Positions 1 to 12,532 of a stretch of 43,213 nucleotides of DNA are shown here, piece after piece. The position numbers were made by a program, and so were the translations under genes. The notes under the pieces were generated by a model. That model was given only the letters and a program-made list of their open reading frames with translations, did not search any database and was not told the DNA's origin. Each line of letters begins with the position of its first letter. Positions within the stretch are counted from its first letter, which is position 1. Source of the DNA: Deinococcus murrayi DSM 11303 (GTDB lineage: Bacteria > Deinococcota > Deinococci > Deinococcales > Deinococcaceae); contig NZ_KI519505.1 of assembly GCF_000482805.1 (NCBI RefSeq), forward strand, positions 52,501-95,713, read 5' to 3'.

Positions 1-301
<301 letters not shown>

Positions 302-314
302 GACGCGGCAAAAA

Positions 315-340
315 CGGCTGAAAGCTGACCGCTGAGAGCG
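315..340. repeat. Short dispersed intergenic repeat (AGCGGTCAGCTTTCAGC type)
   Basis: On the minus strand this reads CAGCGGTCAGCTTTCAGCCG. Closely related text occurs at 3960-3993 and, more diverged, at 1598-1692 and 42230-42260. It sits between prmC and khpB. It consists of iterated (C)AGC units that can self-pair. No function is known to me. Confidence 0.5.
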
Positions 341-351
341 TCCACCTCACC

Positions 352-933
<582 letters not shown>

Positions 934-939
934 CCGGAC

Positions 940-945
940 AGTCTA
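940..945 (-). promoter_or_regulatory. -10 element of leaderless khpB promoter
   Basis: TAGACT on the minus strand ends 6 nt before the khpB ATG. Transcription would start at or next to the start codon. No -35 match is obvious. Confidence 0.6.
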
Positions 946-995
946 GAGCTTGCCCCGCCCGGACAACGGGGCCACGCTCCCGGCGCACCCGGCGC

Positions 996-1583
<588 letters not shown>

Positions 1584-1590
1584 GGGGAGC

Positions 1591-1596
1591 ATTGTA
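1591..1596 (-). promoter_or_regulatory. -10 element of leaderless cyclophilin promoter
   Basis: TACAAT on the minus strand, 7 nt before ATG 1583. It overlaps an alternative upstream ATG and so argues against that longer start. Confidence 0.65.
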
Positions 1597-1597
1597 G

Positions 1598-1692
1598 CGG
1601 CCAGCGGCCCGCAGCCAGCGTCCAGCAAAAATCGCAGGTGCTTCAGCGTTCGCGGCCCCTGCTGGCGGCTGGAAGCTGGCCGCTGGGTGCTG
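1598..1692. repeat. Degenerate (C)AGC-rich intergenic repeats
   Basis: The gap between the aminopeptidase stop and the cyclophilin promoter has two blocks. One is AGCGGCCAGCGGCCCGCAG near 1596-1614. The other, near 1660-1688, reads CAGCGGCCAGCTTCCAGCCG on the minus strand. They resemble the repeats at 315-340 and 3960-3993 and can form hairpins. They may act as weak terminators or simply be dispersed small repeats. Confidence 0.45.
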
Positions 1693-1693
1693 C

Positions 1694-2929
1694 CTACCCC
1701 ACCACCCACTCTCCCCCCCGCATCAGCGCTTCGCGCCGCCCCTCTGCCGTCACGCCGTCCACGTCGGTGCTCGCGGTGCCGAGCATCCAGTCCACGTGGA
1801 TAAGGGAATCGTTGCCGCCCGCCGCCCGCAAGGCTTCGGGGTTCTCGCCGCCCCGCACGTTGGTGGGGTAGCAGCGCCCGAAGGCGAGGTGCGAGGCCGC
1901 GTTCTCGTCGAAGAGGGTGTTCAGGAAGAGGGTGCCGCGCTGCGAGACGGGCGCACTCGCCGGGACGAGGGCAATCTCGCCCAGCCGGGCCGCGCCCTCG
2001 TCGGTGTCGAGCAGAGCGCGCAGGGTGTCCTCGCCCTTCTCAGCGCTGACTTCCATCGCCTTTCCCCCCTCAAAGCGCACCCGGATGCCCTCGATGAGCT
2101 GCCCGCGGGCCGCGAGCGGCTTGCTCGCCACCGCCACCCCGTCCACCCGCTCGCGGTGGGGTGCGGTGAACACCTCGTCGGTGGGCAGGTTGGGTACTCC
2201 GCGAATGCCGTTTTTCGCCGTCTCCGCACCGCCCTGCCAGATGTGGTTCTCAGCCAGGCCCACGGTGAGGTCGGTGCCCAGCTCGGAGCGCAGGTGAATC
2301 GCCGCGTACTGCTTCCCGTTGAGGAAGGCGGTCAGGCGCTCCAGCCGCGCCAGGTGCGCGTCCCAGGCGGCGACCGGGTCCGTATGGTCGGCCCGCGTGA
2401 CGGCGAAGATGTCGTCCCAGAGCCGGGCGACGGCCTCGGCCTCCGGCAGGTCCGGGTAGACGCGGGCGGCCCAGGCAGGGGTGCTCATGGCGGCGACGGT
2501 CCAGCTCACCTGAAAGCCCCCCGTCGCTTCCGAGACGGCTTTCATCGCCTGCGCGACCCGCTTGGAGCGCCGGGCGACGCGCTCAGGGTCCACCCCCGCG
2601 AGCAGCGAGGGGTCCTCGCCCACGATGCCGATGGAAGCGTAGCCGTCCGCGACCATCGCCTCCCGCTGCGCCGCGTACCAATCGGGCAGAAAGTCCACCG
2701 CCTCGTCGCTGCCGTCCTCGAACAGCGCCAGGCCGAGGTGCGCGTCGTTGTAGGTCACCCGCACGTCGGTGGCCCCGGCCCGGTACGCCGCTCGCGCCAC
2801 CAGCCGCACCAGGGGCGCGGCCTCAATGGGCGCTTGCACGAGCAGCTTGCCGCCCTGCGGCAGATTCACGCCCGTCCGCACGAGGAGTTCGGCGTAGCGG
2901 GCCAGCTTGTCGTCAAAGGAGAGGGTCAT
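1694..2929 (-). CDS. M29-family metallo-aminopeptidase
   Basis: 411 residues, the usual size for M29 (AmpS/AmpT, thermophilic) aminopeptidases, which remove N-terminal residues using a dinuclear metal centre in the cytosol. C-terminal-half segments match the known metal-ligand positions of the family: [30 protein letters not shown] and HVDWMLG supply the expected Glu, Glu, His, Tyr, and His-x-Asp. The N-terminal half ([20 protein letters not shown]) is typical. A second ATG lies 9 nt upstream, but the TAGAGT -10 ends 7 nt before ATG 2929, so the shorter start is preferred. The gene is probably monocistronic, since the downstream cyclophilin gene has its own promoter. Confidence 0.9.
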   Translation of the reverse strand: MTLSFDDKLARYAELLVRTGVNLPQGGKLLVQAPIEAAPLVRLVARAAYRAGATDVRVTYNDAHLGLALFEDGSDEAVDFLPDWYAAQREAMVADGYASIGIVGEDPSLLAGVDPERVARRSKRVAQAMKAVSEATGGFQVSWTVAAMSTPAWAARVYPDLPEAEAVARLWDDIFAVTRADHTDPVAAWDAHLARLERLTAFLNGKQYAAIHLRSELGTDLTVGLAENHIWQGGAETAKNGIRGVPNLPTDEVFTAPHRERVDGVAVASKPLAARGQLIEGIRVRFEGGKAMEVSAEKGEDTLRALLDTDEGAARLGEIALVPASAPVSQRGTLFLNTLFDENAASHLAFGRCYPTNVRGGENPEALRAAGGNDSLIHVDWMLGTASTDVDGVTAEGRREALMRGGEWVVG

Positions 2930-2936
2930 GGGGGCC

Positions 2937-2942
2937 ACTCTA
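2937..2942 (-). promoter_or_regulatory. -10 element of leaderless aminopeptidase promoter
   Basis: TAGAGT on the minus strand, 7 nt before ATG 2929. Confidence 0.6.
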
Positions 2943-2993
2943 CGGCGGGGATGGGGGGGAAAGTCGGTCCATGCGCCGCCCCTGACCGCTGCC

Positions 2994-3455
2994 CTACCAC
3001 CCCTCGATTTGCCGCCCGGCCTCGAACGCCGCGACCCCCGCCGCCACCGCCAGATTCAGGCTGCGGCCCCCGCCGGGTTGGGGGAGCTTGAGCGCGGGCA
3101 GCCCCTCCCGCAGCCAGCTTGGCAGCCCGCGCGACTCCGGGCCGAAGAGCAGGTGGTCGCCCCGGCGAAAGCCCGCCCGCGTGTGGTACGTCTGGGCGTG
3201 GGCGGAAAAGGCCCACACCCGCGCCCCGGCGGGCAGGCTGGCCTGGTACGCGGTCCAGTTTGCGTGCTCGTGCAGGGTCACGCCCGCCAGGTAGTCCATC
3301 ACCGCCCGGCGAAACTCGCGGTCGTGCAGGTGGAAGCCGAAGGGCCGAATCAGGTGCAGCTCGGCCCCCAGCACGGCGCAGGTGCGGGCCACGTTGCCCA
3401 CGTTCCCCGCCTTTTCCGGCTCGAAGAGGACGAGATGCAGCAGGGGGTCACTCAT
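2994..3455 (-). CDS. trmL: tRNA (cytidine(34)-2'-O)-methyltransferase TrmL
   Basis: A 153-residue SPOUT methyltransferase. The family 2'-O-methylates the wobble base of certain leucine tRNAs using SAM. Visible motifs are [20 protein letters not shown] (motif 1), the [11 protein letters not shown] loop (motif 2) and [16 protein letters not shown] (motif 3), which form the trefoil knot. The length matches single-domain TrmL rather than the longer SpoU/TrmH proteins. The start overlaps the 3' end of ispF by 8 nt, so the two genes are almost certainly co-transcribed and translationally coupled. No separate promoter is visible. Confidence 0.9.
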   Translation of the reverse strand: MSDPLLHLVLFEPEKAGNVGNVARTCAVLGAELHLIRPFGFHLHDREFRRAVMDYLAGVTLHEHANWTAYQASLPAGARVWAFSAHAQTYHTRAGFRRGDHLLFGPESRGLPSWLREGLPALKLPQPGGGRSLNLAVAAGVAAFEAGRQIEGW

Positions 3456-3942
3456 CGCCCGCCCGCTCCAGCAGCGCGGTCACCCTCACCTGCACGTGGT
3501 CGGGAGCCAGCCCTTCGGAGGTCTTGAAGCTCACGCCCACTTCGGTGTCGGGGAGGCCGAGCAGCCCCGCGACCGTGCGGGCGATGTCTGAGCGCAGCGG
3601 CCCCAGCTTGGGCTGGTCGAGGGTCACGACCAATGCGACGTTCGCCGGGCGATAGCCCCACTCCCGCACGAGCGCGAGGCAGCGCTCTAAGATAACCCGC
3701 GAGTCCAGCCCCGCGTTTTCCTCCTCCGTGTCAGGGTAGTAGTGCCCGATGTCCCCCAGCGCGAGGCCAGAGAGCAGGGCGTCGGCCAGGGCGTGCAGCA
3801 CGGCGTCGCCGTCCGAGTGGGCAACCGCGCCGCGCCGGGCGTGCGGGATGGGCACCCCGCCGAGCACGAGGGAGCGGCCCTCCTCCAGCCGGTGCGCGTC
3901 CTCGCCGTAGCCGATGCGGTAGGGAAGAGGGGGAAGGGTCAT
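3448..3942 (-). CDS. ispF: 2-C-methyl-D-erythritol 2,4-cyclodiphosphate synthase IspF
   Basis: A 164-residue enzyme of the MEP isoprenoid pathway that converts CDP-ME 2-phosphate into 2-C-methyl-D-erythritol 2,4-cyclodiphosphate with release of CMP. The metal-binding D-x-H is in GYGEDAHRL (about residues 14-16). Family motifs [30 protein letters not shown] and the C-terminal [15 protein letters not shown] are intact. Length is normal. ATG 3942 lies 6 nt after a TATCCT -10, indicating a leaderless mRNA. trmL follows with an 8-nt overlap; no ispD or ispE is nearby. Confidence 0.95.
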   Translation of the reverse strand: MTLPPLPYRIGYGEDAHRLEEGRSLVLGGVPIPHARRGAVAHSDGDAVLHALADALLSGLALGDIGHYYPDTEEENAGLDSRVILERCLALVREWGYRPANVALVVTLDQPKLGPLRSDIARTVAGLLGLPDTEVGVSFKTSEGLAPDHVQVRVTALLERAGDE

Positions 3943-3948
3943 GGGGGG

Positions 3949-3954
3949 AGGATA
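3949..3954 (-). promoter_or_regulatory. -10 element of leaderless ispF-trmL promoter
   Basis: TATCCT on the minus strand, 6 nt before ATG 3942. Confidence 0.6.
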
Positions 3955-3959
3955 GCGGG

Positions 3960-3986
3960 GAGCGGTCAGCCGTCAGCTTTCAGCGG

Positions 3987-3993
<7 letters not shown>
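3960..3993. repeat. Short dispersed repeat (two AGCGGTCAGC units)
   Basis: AGCGGTCAGC occurs at both ends of this stretch with CGTCAGCTTTC between. It overlaps the last codons of the YigZ-family gene and matches the repeat at 315-340. Confidence 0.5.
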
Positions 3994-5191
<1,198 letters not shown>

Positions 5192-5198
5192 GGGGTCT

Positions 5199-5230
5199 AG
5201 GCTAGCGCAGCCCCCCGCCCCCGCTAGACT
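5199..5230. promoter_or_regulatory. Divergent leaderless promoters for the Nudix gene (minus) and argB (plus)
   Basis: Minus strand: TAGCCT at 5199-5204, 7 nt before ATG 5191. Plus strand: TAGACT at 5225-5230, 7 nt before GTG 5238. Both -10 elements fit in a 46-bp gap, so the polymerases would compete. Confidence 0.6.
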
Positions 5231-5237
5231 GCCTCCC

Positions 5238-5987
5238 GTGATTGTCAAGTACGGCGGCAACGCCATGAAGAGTGAGGCGCTGCGCCGCGCCGTCGCCCGC
5301 GAGATGGCCGCCCTGCGCTCGGAGGTCCCGGTCATCGTCGTTCACGGCGGCGGCCCGGCCATCGAGCGCGAGCTGGCGGCGCGGGGCATCCCCTCCGAGT
5401 TCCGGGGGGGCCTGCGGGTGACCTCGCCGGAGGCGATGGATGTTGTCGAGATGGCCCTCTCGCAGCTTGGCAAGCGCCTCAGCCAGGACCTCGGCGGGGC
5501 GGTGGCCCTCACCGGGCGCGACGCGGAGTTGCTGCGGGCCGAGGTCCTCGACCCCGCGCTGGGGCGGGTGGGCCGGGTGACCGGGGTGAACGCGAGTCTG
5601 CTGCGGACCCTGCGGGGGGTGGGCCTCACCCCCGTGGTGGGCTGCGTGGCGGTCGGCCCGGACGGGGAGGCCCTCAACGTCAACGCGGACACGGCGGCGG
5701 GCGCGGTCGCCGGGGCGCTGGGCGAGGGCATCGTCTTTCTGACCGACGTGGACGGTCTCTACCGGGATTACCCCGACCCGGCGAGCCTGCTGCCCCACCT
5801 CACCCGCGTGGAGGCGGAGGCGGGGATTGCCCAGGGCTGGATTGCGGGCGGCATGATTCCCAAGGTGCGGGCGGCCCTGGACGCGCTGGAGGCCGGTGCC
5901 CCCTTCGCCGTCATCGCCAGCGGAATGCGGGAAGGGGTGCTCGCGGCGGCGGCGCGGGGGGAGGCGGGGACGCGGCTGACCCCCTGA
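5238..5987 (+). CDS. argB: Acetylglutamate kinase ArgB
   Basis: A 249-residue amino-acid kinase that phosphorylates N-acetylglutamate with ATP, the second step of arginine (or acetylated ornithine) synthesis. Motifs: VKYGGNAM near the N-terminus (the usual KxGG phosphate loop), [47 protein letters not shown] and [13 protein letters not shown], all in the expected order. The protein begins directly at VIVKYGG, slightly short of many homologs, and lacks the N-terminal helix used by arginine-inhibited hexameric NAGKs. This suggests weak or no arginine feedback (inference). GTG 5238 is chosen because TAGACT ends 7 nt before it. No other arg gene is adjacent. Confidence 0.93.
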   Translation: MIVKYGGNAMKSEALRRAVAREMAALRSEVPVIVVHGGGPAIERELAARGIPSEFRGGLRVTSPEAMDVVEMALSQLGKRLSQDLGGAVALTGRDAELLRAEVLDPALGRVGRVTGVNASLLRTLRGVGLTPVVGCVAVGPDGEALNVNADTAAGAVAGALGEGIVFLTDVDGLYRDYPDPASLLPHLTRVEAEAGIAQGWIAGGMIPKVRAALDALEAGAPFAVIASGMREGVLAAAARGEAGTRLTP

Positions 5988-5996
5988 GAGCCGGGC

Positions 5997-6503
5997 TTAG
6001 CTGCGGCTCCCGGCAGACGCGAGGCTGCGGTAGTCGTCCTTGAAGGTCTGAAGTTGTTCGGTGAGGATTTCTCGGAAGAGGGCTGACACGCGGGCCGGGG
6101 TCACCTCCTGGCGGTCGGCTCCCCAGTGCTCGGTGTCCCAGATGGTGGCGACATTGATGTCGACGTCACCGTCGTAGGCCATCAGCGTCTGCAACTCCAG
6201 GGACGCCTTGTAGAGCATGGGAGCACCGATGTTGTTCATGCGGAAGGTAAATGCCAGCACTCGGTGGCAGCGCTCGGCGGCGTCGAACTCCTGCGCCCGC
6301 AACCCCAGCCCCCGGAGGGCCGCCGCGATTTGTTCCTCGGCCTGCCGCACCTTGGGGGCGTCCTCCCGGCGGTCAATCTCGACGATGGCGTCGTAGCACA
6401 GAATCTGGCCTTGGTTGAGTGCGGCCAGGTTGGGAGCGCGGACAGTCGGCGCGGCGTGAACGGTGGGAGGCAGCAGTGCGGTCAGGGCCAGGAGTCGTCG
6501 CAT
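5997..6503 (-). CDS. Secreted protein of unknown function
   Basis: 168 residues with a clear signal peptide: [17 protein letters not shown] followed by AP, cleavable after about residue 17. The mature part is mixed hydrophilic with two cysteines (LCYDAIVE and AERCHRVL) that could form a disulfide, and aromatic/acidic stretches ([20 protein letters not shown]). I recognise no domain. It ends 9 bp from the convergent argB stop and probably has its own promoter, TACACT 5 nt before the ATG. It is likely a periplasmic or cell-surface Deinococcus-specific protein; this is inference. Confidence 0.75.
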   Translation of the reverse strand: MRRLLALTALLPPTVHAAPTVRAPNLAALNQGQILCYDAIVEIDRREDAPKVRQAEEQIAAALRGLGLRAQEFDAAERCHRVLAFTFRMNNIGAPMLYKASLELQTLMAYDGDVDINVATIWDTEHWGADRQEVTPARVSALFREILTEQLQTFKDDYRSLASAGSRS

Positions 6504-6508
6504 GGGCC

Positions 6509-6514
6509 AGTGTA
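6509..6514 (-). promoter_or_regulatory. -10 element of leaderless promoter, secreted protein gene
   Basis: TACACT on the minus strand ends 5 nt before ATG 6503, slightly closer than the usual 6-7 nt. Confidence 0.5.
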
Positions 6515-6534
6515 AGCCCGCTTCTCCCCACCCG

Positions 6535-7643
<1,109 letters not shown>

Positions 7644-7647
<4 letters not shown>

Positions 7648-8186
7648 TCCGCCCCCGCCTGGGGGTGGCCCTCGAAGTAGGGGTCGTCCAGCACGGCCTG
7701 CGTCTGCGCGGCGCGGAAGGCGTCGAGCCGCGCCCGCACCCCGGCGTCGGTGGTGGCGAGCAGCCCGGCGGCGAAGAGGGCCGCGTTTTTCGCCCCCGCC
7801 TCCCCGATGGCGAAGGTGGCGACCGGAATCCCGGCGGGCATCTGCACGATGCTCAGCAGGCTGTCCTGGCCCGACAGCGCCCGGCTCTGGACCGGCACCC
7901 CCAGCACGGGCACCCGCGTAAAGGCTGCCAGCATCCCCGGCAGGTGCGCCGCGCCCCCCGCCCCCGCGATGATGCAACTCAGGCCCAGGCGCTCGGCCCG
8001 CGCCGCGTAGGAGGCCAGCAGCCCCGGCGTGCGGTGTGCCGAGAGCACCCGGACCTCATAGGGAATCTCCAGCCGGGCGAGCAGCGTCAGCGCCCCCTCC
8101 ATCGTCCCGAAGTCGCTGCGCGACCCCATCACCACGCCCACGCGGGGCCGCTGCCCCGTCCCGCCCTCCGCCGCAAGGTCCGTCAC
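7644..8186 (-). CDS. purE: N5-carboxyaminoimidazole ribonucleotide mutase PurE
   Basis: A class I PurE of about 180 residues that converts N5-CAIR to CAIR in de novo purine synthesis. Motifs: [25 protein letters not shown] (catalytic His in SAHR), [14 protein letters not shown] and [19 protein letters not shown]. The protein has about 15 extra N-terminal residues and a short acidic tail. An ATG sits 9 nt upstream at 8195, but it overlaps the TAGGAT -10. GTG 8186, 7 nt after that element, fits the leaderless pattern of the window and is preferred. purK follows with overlapping GTGA. Confidence 0.93.
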
Positions 8187-8193
8187 GGGAGGC

Positions 8194-8199
8194 ATCCTA
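8194..8199 (-). promoter_or_regulatory. -10 element of leaderless purEK promoter
   Basis: TAGGAT on the minus strand, 7 nt before GTG 8186. Its last base pair overlaps an alternative ATG. Confidence 0.6.
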
Positions 8200-8224
8200 C
8201 CCGCCCCCCGCCCTCTCCTGCCCC

Positions 8225-8929
8225 ATGCGCGTCCAGGACCTGAACTGGGAAGGCGTAGAAGCCTACCTCCGCCGCGACGACCGCGCCGTGCTTCCGCTGG
8301 GCTGCACCGAGCAGCACGCCCGCCTCAGCCTCGCCACCGACAGCTTGCTCGCCGAGCGGGTGAGCGTGGAAGCCGCCCTGCCCCTCGGCATCCCCGTCTT
8401 TCCGGTGCTGCCCTACGGCATCACGCCGACCTTCACGGCGTACCCTGGCACCCTCAGCCTGCGGGTCACGACTTACCTCGCCCTGCTGGATGACCTGCTT
8501 TCCGGGCTGTACGCGCAGGGCTTCCGGCGCATCCTCATCGTGAACGGACACGGTGGCAACAGCCCCGGCCAGGGCTGGCTGGGCGAGTGGCTTGCCGGGC
8601 ACCCCGGTGCGCGGGTGCAGTGGCATAACTGGTGGAATGCCCCGCGCACCTGGGCGGCGGTGCAGGCCACCGACCCCCTCGCCCGCCACGCCAGTTGGAT
8701 GGAGAACTTCCCCTGGACCCGGCTGGAGACGGTGAGCACTTCCGCCGAGCGCAAGCCGCTGGTGGACCTCGCTCGGCTGCGCCAGCTTCCCCCGGCGGGG
8801 GTGCGGGCGCGGCTGGGCGACGGCAACTTCGGGGGCGTGCCAGGGCGGCCCGACGCCGAGATGGAGCGCCTCTGGCAGGAGGCGGTGCGCGAGACGCGGG
8901 AGTTGCTGGAGGCGGGCTGGGTTTCCTGA
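8225..8929 (+). CDS. Creatininase-family amidohydrolase
   Basis: A 234-residue member of the creatininase/MftE superfamily (metal-dependent amidohydrolases). It begins [15 protein letters not shown] and carries the early metal-binding segment [22 protein letters not shown] (Glu, His and Asp). The [14 protein letters not shown] motif is characteristic, and a late acidic stretch follows. The usual E-x-H-G-x-H-x-P pattern is changed to [11 protein letters not shown], with Leu replacing a typical Pro, so the substrate cannot be inferred. No creatine-utilisation gene is adjacent. ATG at 8225 matches the conserved N-terminus; no strong promoter is visible in the 38-bp gap to divergent purE. Confidence 0.8.
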   Translation: MRVQDLNWEGVEAYLRRDDRAVLPLGCTEQHARLSLATDSLLAERVSVEAALPLGIPVFPVLPYGITPTFTAYPGTLSLRVTTYLALLDDLLSGLYAQGFRRILIVNGHGGNSPGQGWLGEWLAGHPGARVQWHNWWNAPRTWAAVQATDPLARHASWMENFPWTRLETVSTSAERKPLVDLARLRQLPPAGVRARLGDGNFGGVPGRPDAEMERLWQEAVRETRELLEAGWVS

Positions 8930-8942
8930 CGGGCGTGGGCGC

Positions 8943-8948
8943 TACCCT
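8943..8948 (+). promoter_or_regulatory. -10 element of leaderless folC promoter
   Basis: TACCCT followed by six C residues and then ATG 8955. Confidence 0.55.
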
Positions 8949-8954
8949 CCCCCC

Positions 8955-10121
8955 ATGACGCCCGACTCGCCCGATTACGATTGGCTCTACGCCCGCACCC
9001 GCGCGGGCCGGGAACGTGGCCCAGCGGGTGCGCGGGCGCTGCTCTCGCGCCTGGGCCGCCCCGACGCCGCCTTCGGAAGTGTGCGGGTGGTGGGCACCAA
9101 CGGCAAGGGCAGCACCTGCGCGATGCTGGAAGCCGGGCTGCGGGCCGCCGGGGTCCGCGTGGGCCGCTTTACCAGCCCGCACCTCCAGCGCTACGAGGAA
9201 CGGGTGCGGGTGGGGGGAGAGGAACTGGACCCCGCCCGCACCGCCGCCTTCATCGCCTGGGCGAAGGCGCACGCGCCGGAGGCTGCCTTCTTTGACCTCA
9301 CCCTCGCGCTCGCCTGTCAGGTCTTTGCCGAAGAGGGGGTCGAGATTGCCGTGATGGAGGCCGGAGTGGGCGGGGCTTCCGACGCGACGGCGGCGCTGGC
9401 GGACGTGCGGGCGGTCGTGCTCACCAATGTGGCCCTCGACCACGTGGCGACCCTGGGGCCAACCCTGGCGGACATCGCCCGCGACAAGGCGGGGGCCGTG
9501 CGGCCCGGCGTGCCCCTGCTGACCACCGCGACGGGCGAGGCGCTGGCGGTCGTGCGCGAGGTCACGGGGGAGGTGGGCGCTCCGCTGCTTACCCCGCAAA
9601 CCCACCCGGACCTCTTCGCCCTGCCTCACCCTCCGCGTCTGACAGGCCCCCACCAGCGTTCCAACGCGGCGCTCGCGGCGGCCACCCTGCGGACGCTGGG
9701 GTACCCGGAGGGGGTGGAGGCGGCCCTGGACGCCACCTTCCCCGCCCGGCTGGAGCGCTTCGAGGTGGAGGGCAAGGCGGTCTGGGTGGACGGGGCGCAC
9801 AACCCCCACGCGGCCCTCGCCCTCGCCGTCAGCCTGCCGGGGGGCGCGGACGTGCTGCTCTTTGGCGGCCTCGCCCGCAAGGACACGGCAGCCACGCTGG
9901 AGCCGCTGCTGGGGCTGGCCCCCCGGCGCGTCTTCACGTCCCCCGGCGACCCCGCCGCCCCCCCGGAGGAACTGAGCGCCCGCTACGGCGGCGAGGCCGT
10001 GCCGAACGTGGCGGCGGCCCTCGCCCTCGCCCTCGCGCAGACGCCCCCCGGCGGCACGCTGCTCGTGGCGGGAAGCCTCTACCTGGCGGGCACGGTGCGG
10101 GGTCTGCTTGACAGGGAGTGA
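8955..10121 (+). CDS. folC: Bifunctional folylpolyglutamate/dihydrofolate synthase FolC
   Basis: A 388-residue Mur-ligase-type enzyme that adds glutamate to dihydropteroate and/or to reduced folates. P-loop VVGTNGKGSTCAMLEAGL lies near residues 46-63. FTSPHLQRYEERVRV is the omega-loop/folate region, followed by VMEAGVGGASDATAAL and LTNVALDHVATLG. The second domain has VDGAHNPHAALALAV and a C-terminal LVAGSLYLAGTVRGLL. Length is slightly short but complete. Leaderless start: TACCCT, 6 nt, ATG. Its 3' end contains the -35 of the tRNA-Lys promoter. Confidence 0.93.
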   Translation: MTPDSPDYDWLYARTRAGRERGPAGARALLSRLGRPDAAFGSVRVVGTNGKGSTCAMLEAGLRAAGVRVGRFTSPHLQRYEERVRVGGEELDPARTAAFIAWAKAHAPEAAFFDLTLALACQVFAEEGVEIAVMEAGVGGASDATAALADVRAVVLTNVALDHVATLGPTLADIARDKAGAVRPGVPLLTTATGEALAVVREVTGEVGAPLLTPQTHPDLFALPHPPRLTGPHQRSNAALAAATLRTLGYPEGVEAALDATFPARLERFEVEGKAVWVDGAHNPHAALALAVSLPGGADVLLFGGLARKDTAATLEPLLGLAPRRVFTSPGDPAAPPEELSARYGGEAVPNVAAALALALAQTPPGGTLLVAGSLYLAGTVRGLLDRE

Positions 10122-10137
10122 AGCGGGCGGCTAGACT
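10108..10137 (+). promoter_or_regulatory. Canonical sigma-70 promoter of tRNA-Lys
   Basis: A perfect -35 TTGACA (10108-10113), an 18-bp spacer and -10 TAGACT (10132-10137), 12 nt before the tRNA. The -35 lies inside the 3' end of folC. It is the only consensus two-element promoter I see in the window, which fits a highly expressed stable RNA. Confidence 0.8.
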
Positions 10138-10143
10138 CCTTTC

Positions 10144-10255
<112 letters not shown>

Positions 10256-10271
10256 GCCCGTCTGGCTGCCC

Positions 10272-10778
10272 TCAGTCCCCGGCCAGGCTCAGGGGCCGCC
10301 GGGCGGAAGAGCCGTGCGGGGCGGCGACGGGCTTGGCGTACCAGGTCATGACCGGGCGGGCGTCGCGGGCAAAGGTGTAGCCCAAGCGTTCCCAGAAGCG
10401 CGCGCCGCGGGGGTTGTCGCCCAGCACGCTGGCCAGGATGCGGGTGGTGCCGGGGGGCACGCGGCCCTCCAGGTCGCGCACGGCGGCTTCGCCCAGCCCC
10501 TGCGACTGGCGGCCTTCGCGAATCAGGAGCAGGTTGATGGTGAGGTCGCCCGGCTCCGGGTAGTCGAGTTTGTAATCCAAGCTGCCCACGCACTCGCCCG
10601 CCTCGTCGTGCAGCAGCTCCAGGCGGCGGCGAGGGTCCAGCAGGGCGATTTCCACGTCTCGCGCGACTTCGGCGGGGGTGGGCACGCGGGTGCCCAGCAG
10701 GGCGAAATAGCCGGGTGCCGACGCATACAGCTCGTGCAGCAGCGGCGCGTGTTGGAGGGCCAGGGGGGTTGCCTTCAA
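10272..10778 (-). CDS. GNAT-family N-acetyltransferase
   Basis: A 168-residue GNAT acyltransferase of the single-domain type, which transfers an acyl group from CoA to an amine. The acetyl-CoA loop appears as REGRQSQGLGEAAVRDLE (Q/R-x-x-G-x-G/A). It is followed by TRILASVLGDNPRGARFWERLGYTF, the standard motif B region where the residue contacts CoA. No substrate can be assigned. The start is a TTG at 10778 preceded at 8 nt by GGGAGG, a good Shine-Dalgarno; the nearby ATG at 10785 is out of frame and too close to that SD. The gene is convergent with tRNA-Lys and shares its terminator. Confidence 0.8.
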   Translation of the reverse strand: MKATPLALQHAPLLHELYASAPGYFALLGTRVPTPAEVARDVEIALLDPRRRLELLHDEAGECVGSLDYKLDYPEPGDLTINLLLIREGRQSQGLGEAAVRDLEGRVPPGTTRILASVLGDNPRGARFWERLGYTFARDARPVMTWYAKPVAAPHGSSARRPLSLAGD

Positions 10779-10934
10779 GGTGCATGCCTCCCGTCCGGTC
10801 GGCGGGGCCTTGGGATAGCGTTCGGAGGGGACCGGACGGCCCGCAGCATACGCCCCCGCGCGCTGGTCAGAGCGTGAAATGCCCCCCAGAGCCTACTTGA
10901 GCCTCGCTTCACCCGCTGGGGGCAGGGGGTGCGC

Positions 10935-10940
10935 TACCCT
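10935..10940 (+). promoter_or_regulatory. -10 element of leaderless dus promoter
   Basis: TACCCT, 6 nt before ATG 10947. It argues against the longer in-frame start at 10929. Confidence 0.6.
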
Positions 10941-10946
10941 GCCGGG

Positions 10947-11948
10947 ATGACCCCCGGTTTCTATGCCCGGCGCCTCGCGGCCCCCGGCGCGGTGCTCGCG
11001 CCCATGGCCGGCTACAGCGACGCGCCTCTGCGTCAGCTCGCTGCCGAGGAGGGGGCACTGTGGACCGTCAGTGAGATGATCAGCGCGCGCGGCCTGGTGC
11101 TGGGCGGAGAGTCCGAAACCCTCCCCCTGGGCCGTCCCTATCCCGGCGAGCGGGAGCGGGTCGTGCAACTGTTCGGGGCCGAGCCGGACATCCTGGCTGA
11201 AGCCGTGCGCCGCGCCGAGCGCTGGTTTACGCCCGCCGCCATCGACCTCAACCTGGGCTGTCCGGTGCCCAAGGTGCGCGGGCGCGGGGGGGCTTGCCTC
11301 CTCCAGACGCCGGAGGTGGCCTACCGCCTCGTCACCGCGATGCGCGGGGCCACCCGGCTCGACGTCAGCGCCAAGATTCGCCTGGGCTGGGACGAAGACC
11401 GCAGCGTCGAAATCGCCCAGGGCCTCGCGGCGGCGGGGGCCAGCCTCATCACCGTGCATGGCCGCACCAGCGCCCAGCGCTATGCGGGTGAGGCCGACTG
11501 GGAGGCTATCGCCCGCGTCGCGGCGGCGGTGCCCATTCCGGTGGTGGGGAGCGGCGACATCCTCACGGCGGCGCAGGCCCGCGTCCGGCAGCAGGAGGCC
11601 GGGGTGGCCGCCGTGATGATTGGCCGCGGGGCGGTGGGTAATCCCTGGATATTCCGGGCGCTGGCGACGGGCGAAGACGTCAATCCATCCGCCGCCGAGC
11701 GTGCCTGCACTGCCCTGCGGCACGCCGAGCTGCACGCCGCTTTTTACGGCCCAGACCGCCGGGGAGTGGCCAGCGTGCGCCCGCTGCGCAAGGTGCTGCC
11801 GCGCTACCTCCCCGACCATCCCGACCTGCGGGACGCGCTCGTGCAGGTGGACACGGTGGCGGACGTGGCAGCGGCGCTCGCGCCCCTGCTGGGGGGAGTG
11901 CCCCCCGCCCCCACGCCGGCCAGGGCGTATGCTGAGCACTGTCCATGA
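10947..11948 (+). CDS. tRNA-dihydrouridine synthase (Dus family)
   Basis: A 333-residue flavoenzyme that reduces specific uridines in tRNA D-loops with FMN and NADPH. The FMN-binding N-terminus [16 protein letters not shown] and the catalytic-cysteine motif [11 protein letters not shown] (C105) are present. [37 protein letters not shown] and [13 protein letters not shown] follow in order. The pattern is closest to DusB-like proteins of Gram-positive and Thermus-group bacteria, but subfamily assignment is by eye. Leaderless start at 10947. The stop overlaps the next gene's ATG (ATGA), coupling it to the DinB-like gene. Confidence 0.9.
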   Translation: MTPGFYARRLAAPGAVLAPMAGYSDAPLRQLAAEEGALWTVSEMISARGLVLGGESETLPLGRPYPGERERVVQLFGAEPDILAEAVRRAERWFTPAAIDLNLGCPVPKVRGRGGACLLQTPEVAYRLVTAMRGATRLDVSAKIRLGWDEDRSVEIAQGLAAAGASLITVHGRTSAQRYAGEADWEAIARVAAAVPIPVVGSGDILTAAQARVRQQEAGVAAVMIGRGAVGNPWIFRALATGEDVNPSAAERACTALRHAELHAAFYGPDRRGVASVRPLRKVLPRYLPDHPDLRDALVQVDTVADVAAALAPLLGGVPPAPTPARAYAEHCP

Positions 11949-12472
11949 ATGTCCGCGAGTACTACACCTACCTGTCGGGCGCACGCGAGGAGTTGTGGAA
12001 CTTTCTGCGGGCCTTGCCGGAAGCCGACTTAGGCCGCCCCCTGATCGAGGGCGGCGACCGCTTCCGCTGCATCAAGGACCTGGTGCTTCATGTCATCGAC
12101 GTCGAAGACCACTGGCTGCACGACGTGGCGCGGGGGGGGCAGGGGGTCTCGGCCCGCTACCCCCACGATTGGGTGCGCCCCCGCGCCGAGGAGTACGCCC
12201 TCCCGTGGATTCTCCAGTACGGCAGCGAGGTCCAGGAGCAGACCCGCGCTTTTTTGGCGTCTGGCCCCGACCTGGCCGCGAGGGTCAGGCTCATTCGGGA
12301 TGACCCCCAGGGCGAGACGGTCACCCTGGACGCCCTGCTGTGGCACGTCATGACCCACGAGGTGCGGCACGCGGCTCAGGTCTCGCTGCTCATTCGCCTG
12401 CTGGGGCATACGCCGCCGTGGCTGGATTTCCTGCGCTTCGTGCGGCCTCAGCCCGCCCCGGCCCAGGGCTGA
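11945..12472 (+). CDS. DinB/YfiT-family putative metal-dependent protein
   Basis: A 175-residue four-helix-bundle protein of the DinB superfamily, which is expanded in Deinococcus and includes thiol transferases and damage-induced proteins. The likely metal triad is H49 ([13 protein letters not shown]) with H138 and H142 ([21 protein letters not shown]), the usual H...HxxxH spacing. The Trp-rich ends are typical. The start overlaps the dus stop by ATGA, so it is co-translated with dus. No enzymatic activity can be assigned. It is not DNA polymerase IV, which historically shared the name dinB. Confidence 0.8.
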   Translation: MNVREYYTYLSGAREELWNFLRALPEADLGRPLIEGGDRFRCIKDLVLHVIDVEDHWLHDVARGGQGVSARYPHDWVRPRAEEYALPWILQYGSEVQEQTRAFLASGPDLAARVRLIRDDPQGETVTLDALLWHVMTHEVRHAAQVSLLIRLLGHTPPWLDFLRFVRPQPAPAQG

Positions 12473-12517
12473 CGCGGCTTTCTCCCCTCCGTCCCGGCGG
12501 CGCGGGGGGCTTGCCTT

Positions 12518-12523
12518 TATACT
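12518..12523 (+). promoter_or_regulatory. -10 element upstream of hemC
   Basis: TATACT, 9 nt before ATG 12533, implying a leader of only a few bases. No convincing -35. Confidence 0.5.
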
Positions 12524-12532
12524 GCGCAGGTT

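Noticed and set aside
11945..12472. DNA polymerase IV from the name dinB
   Set aside because: The protein is a 175-aa four-helix DinB-superfamily member with a His triad, unrelated to the Y-family polymerase.
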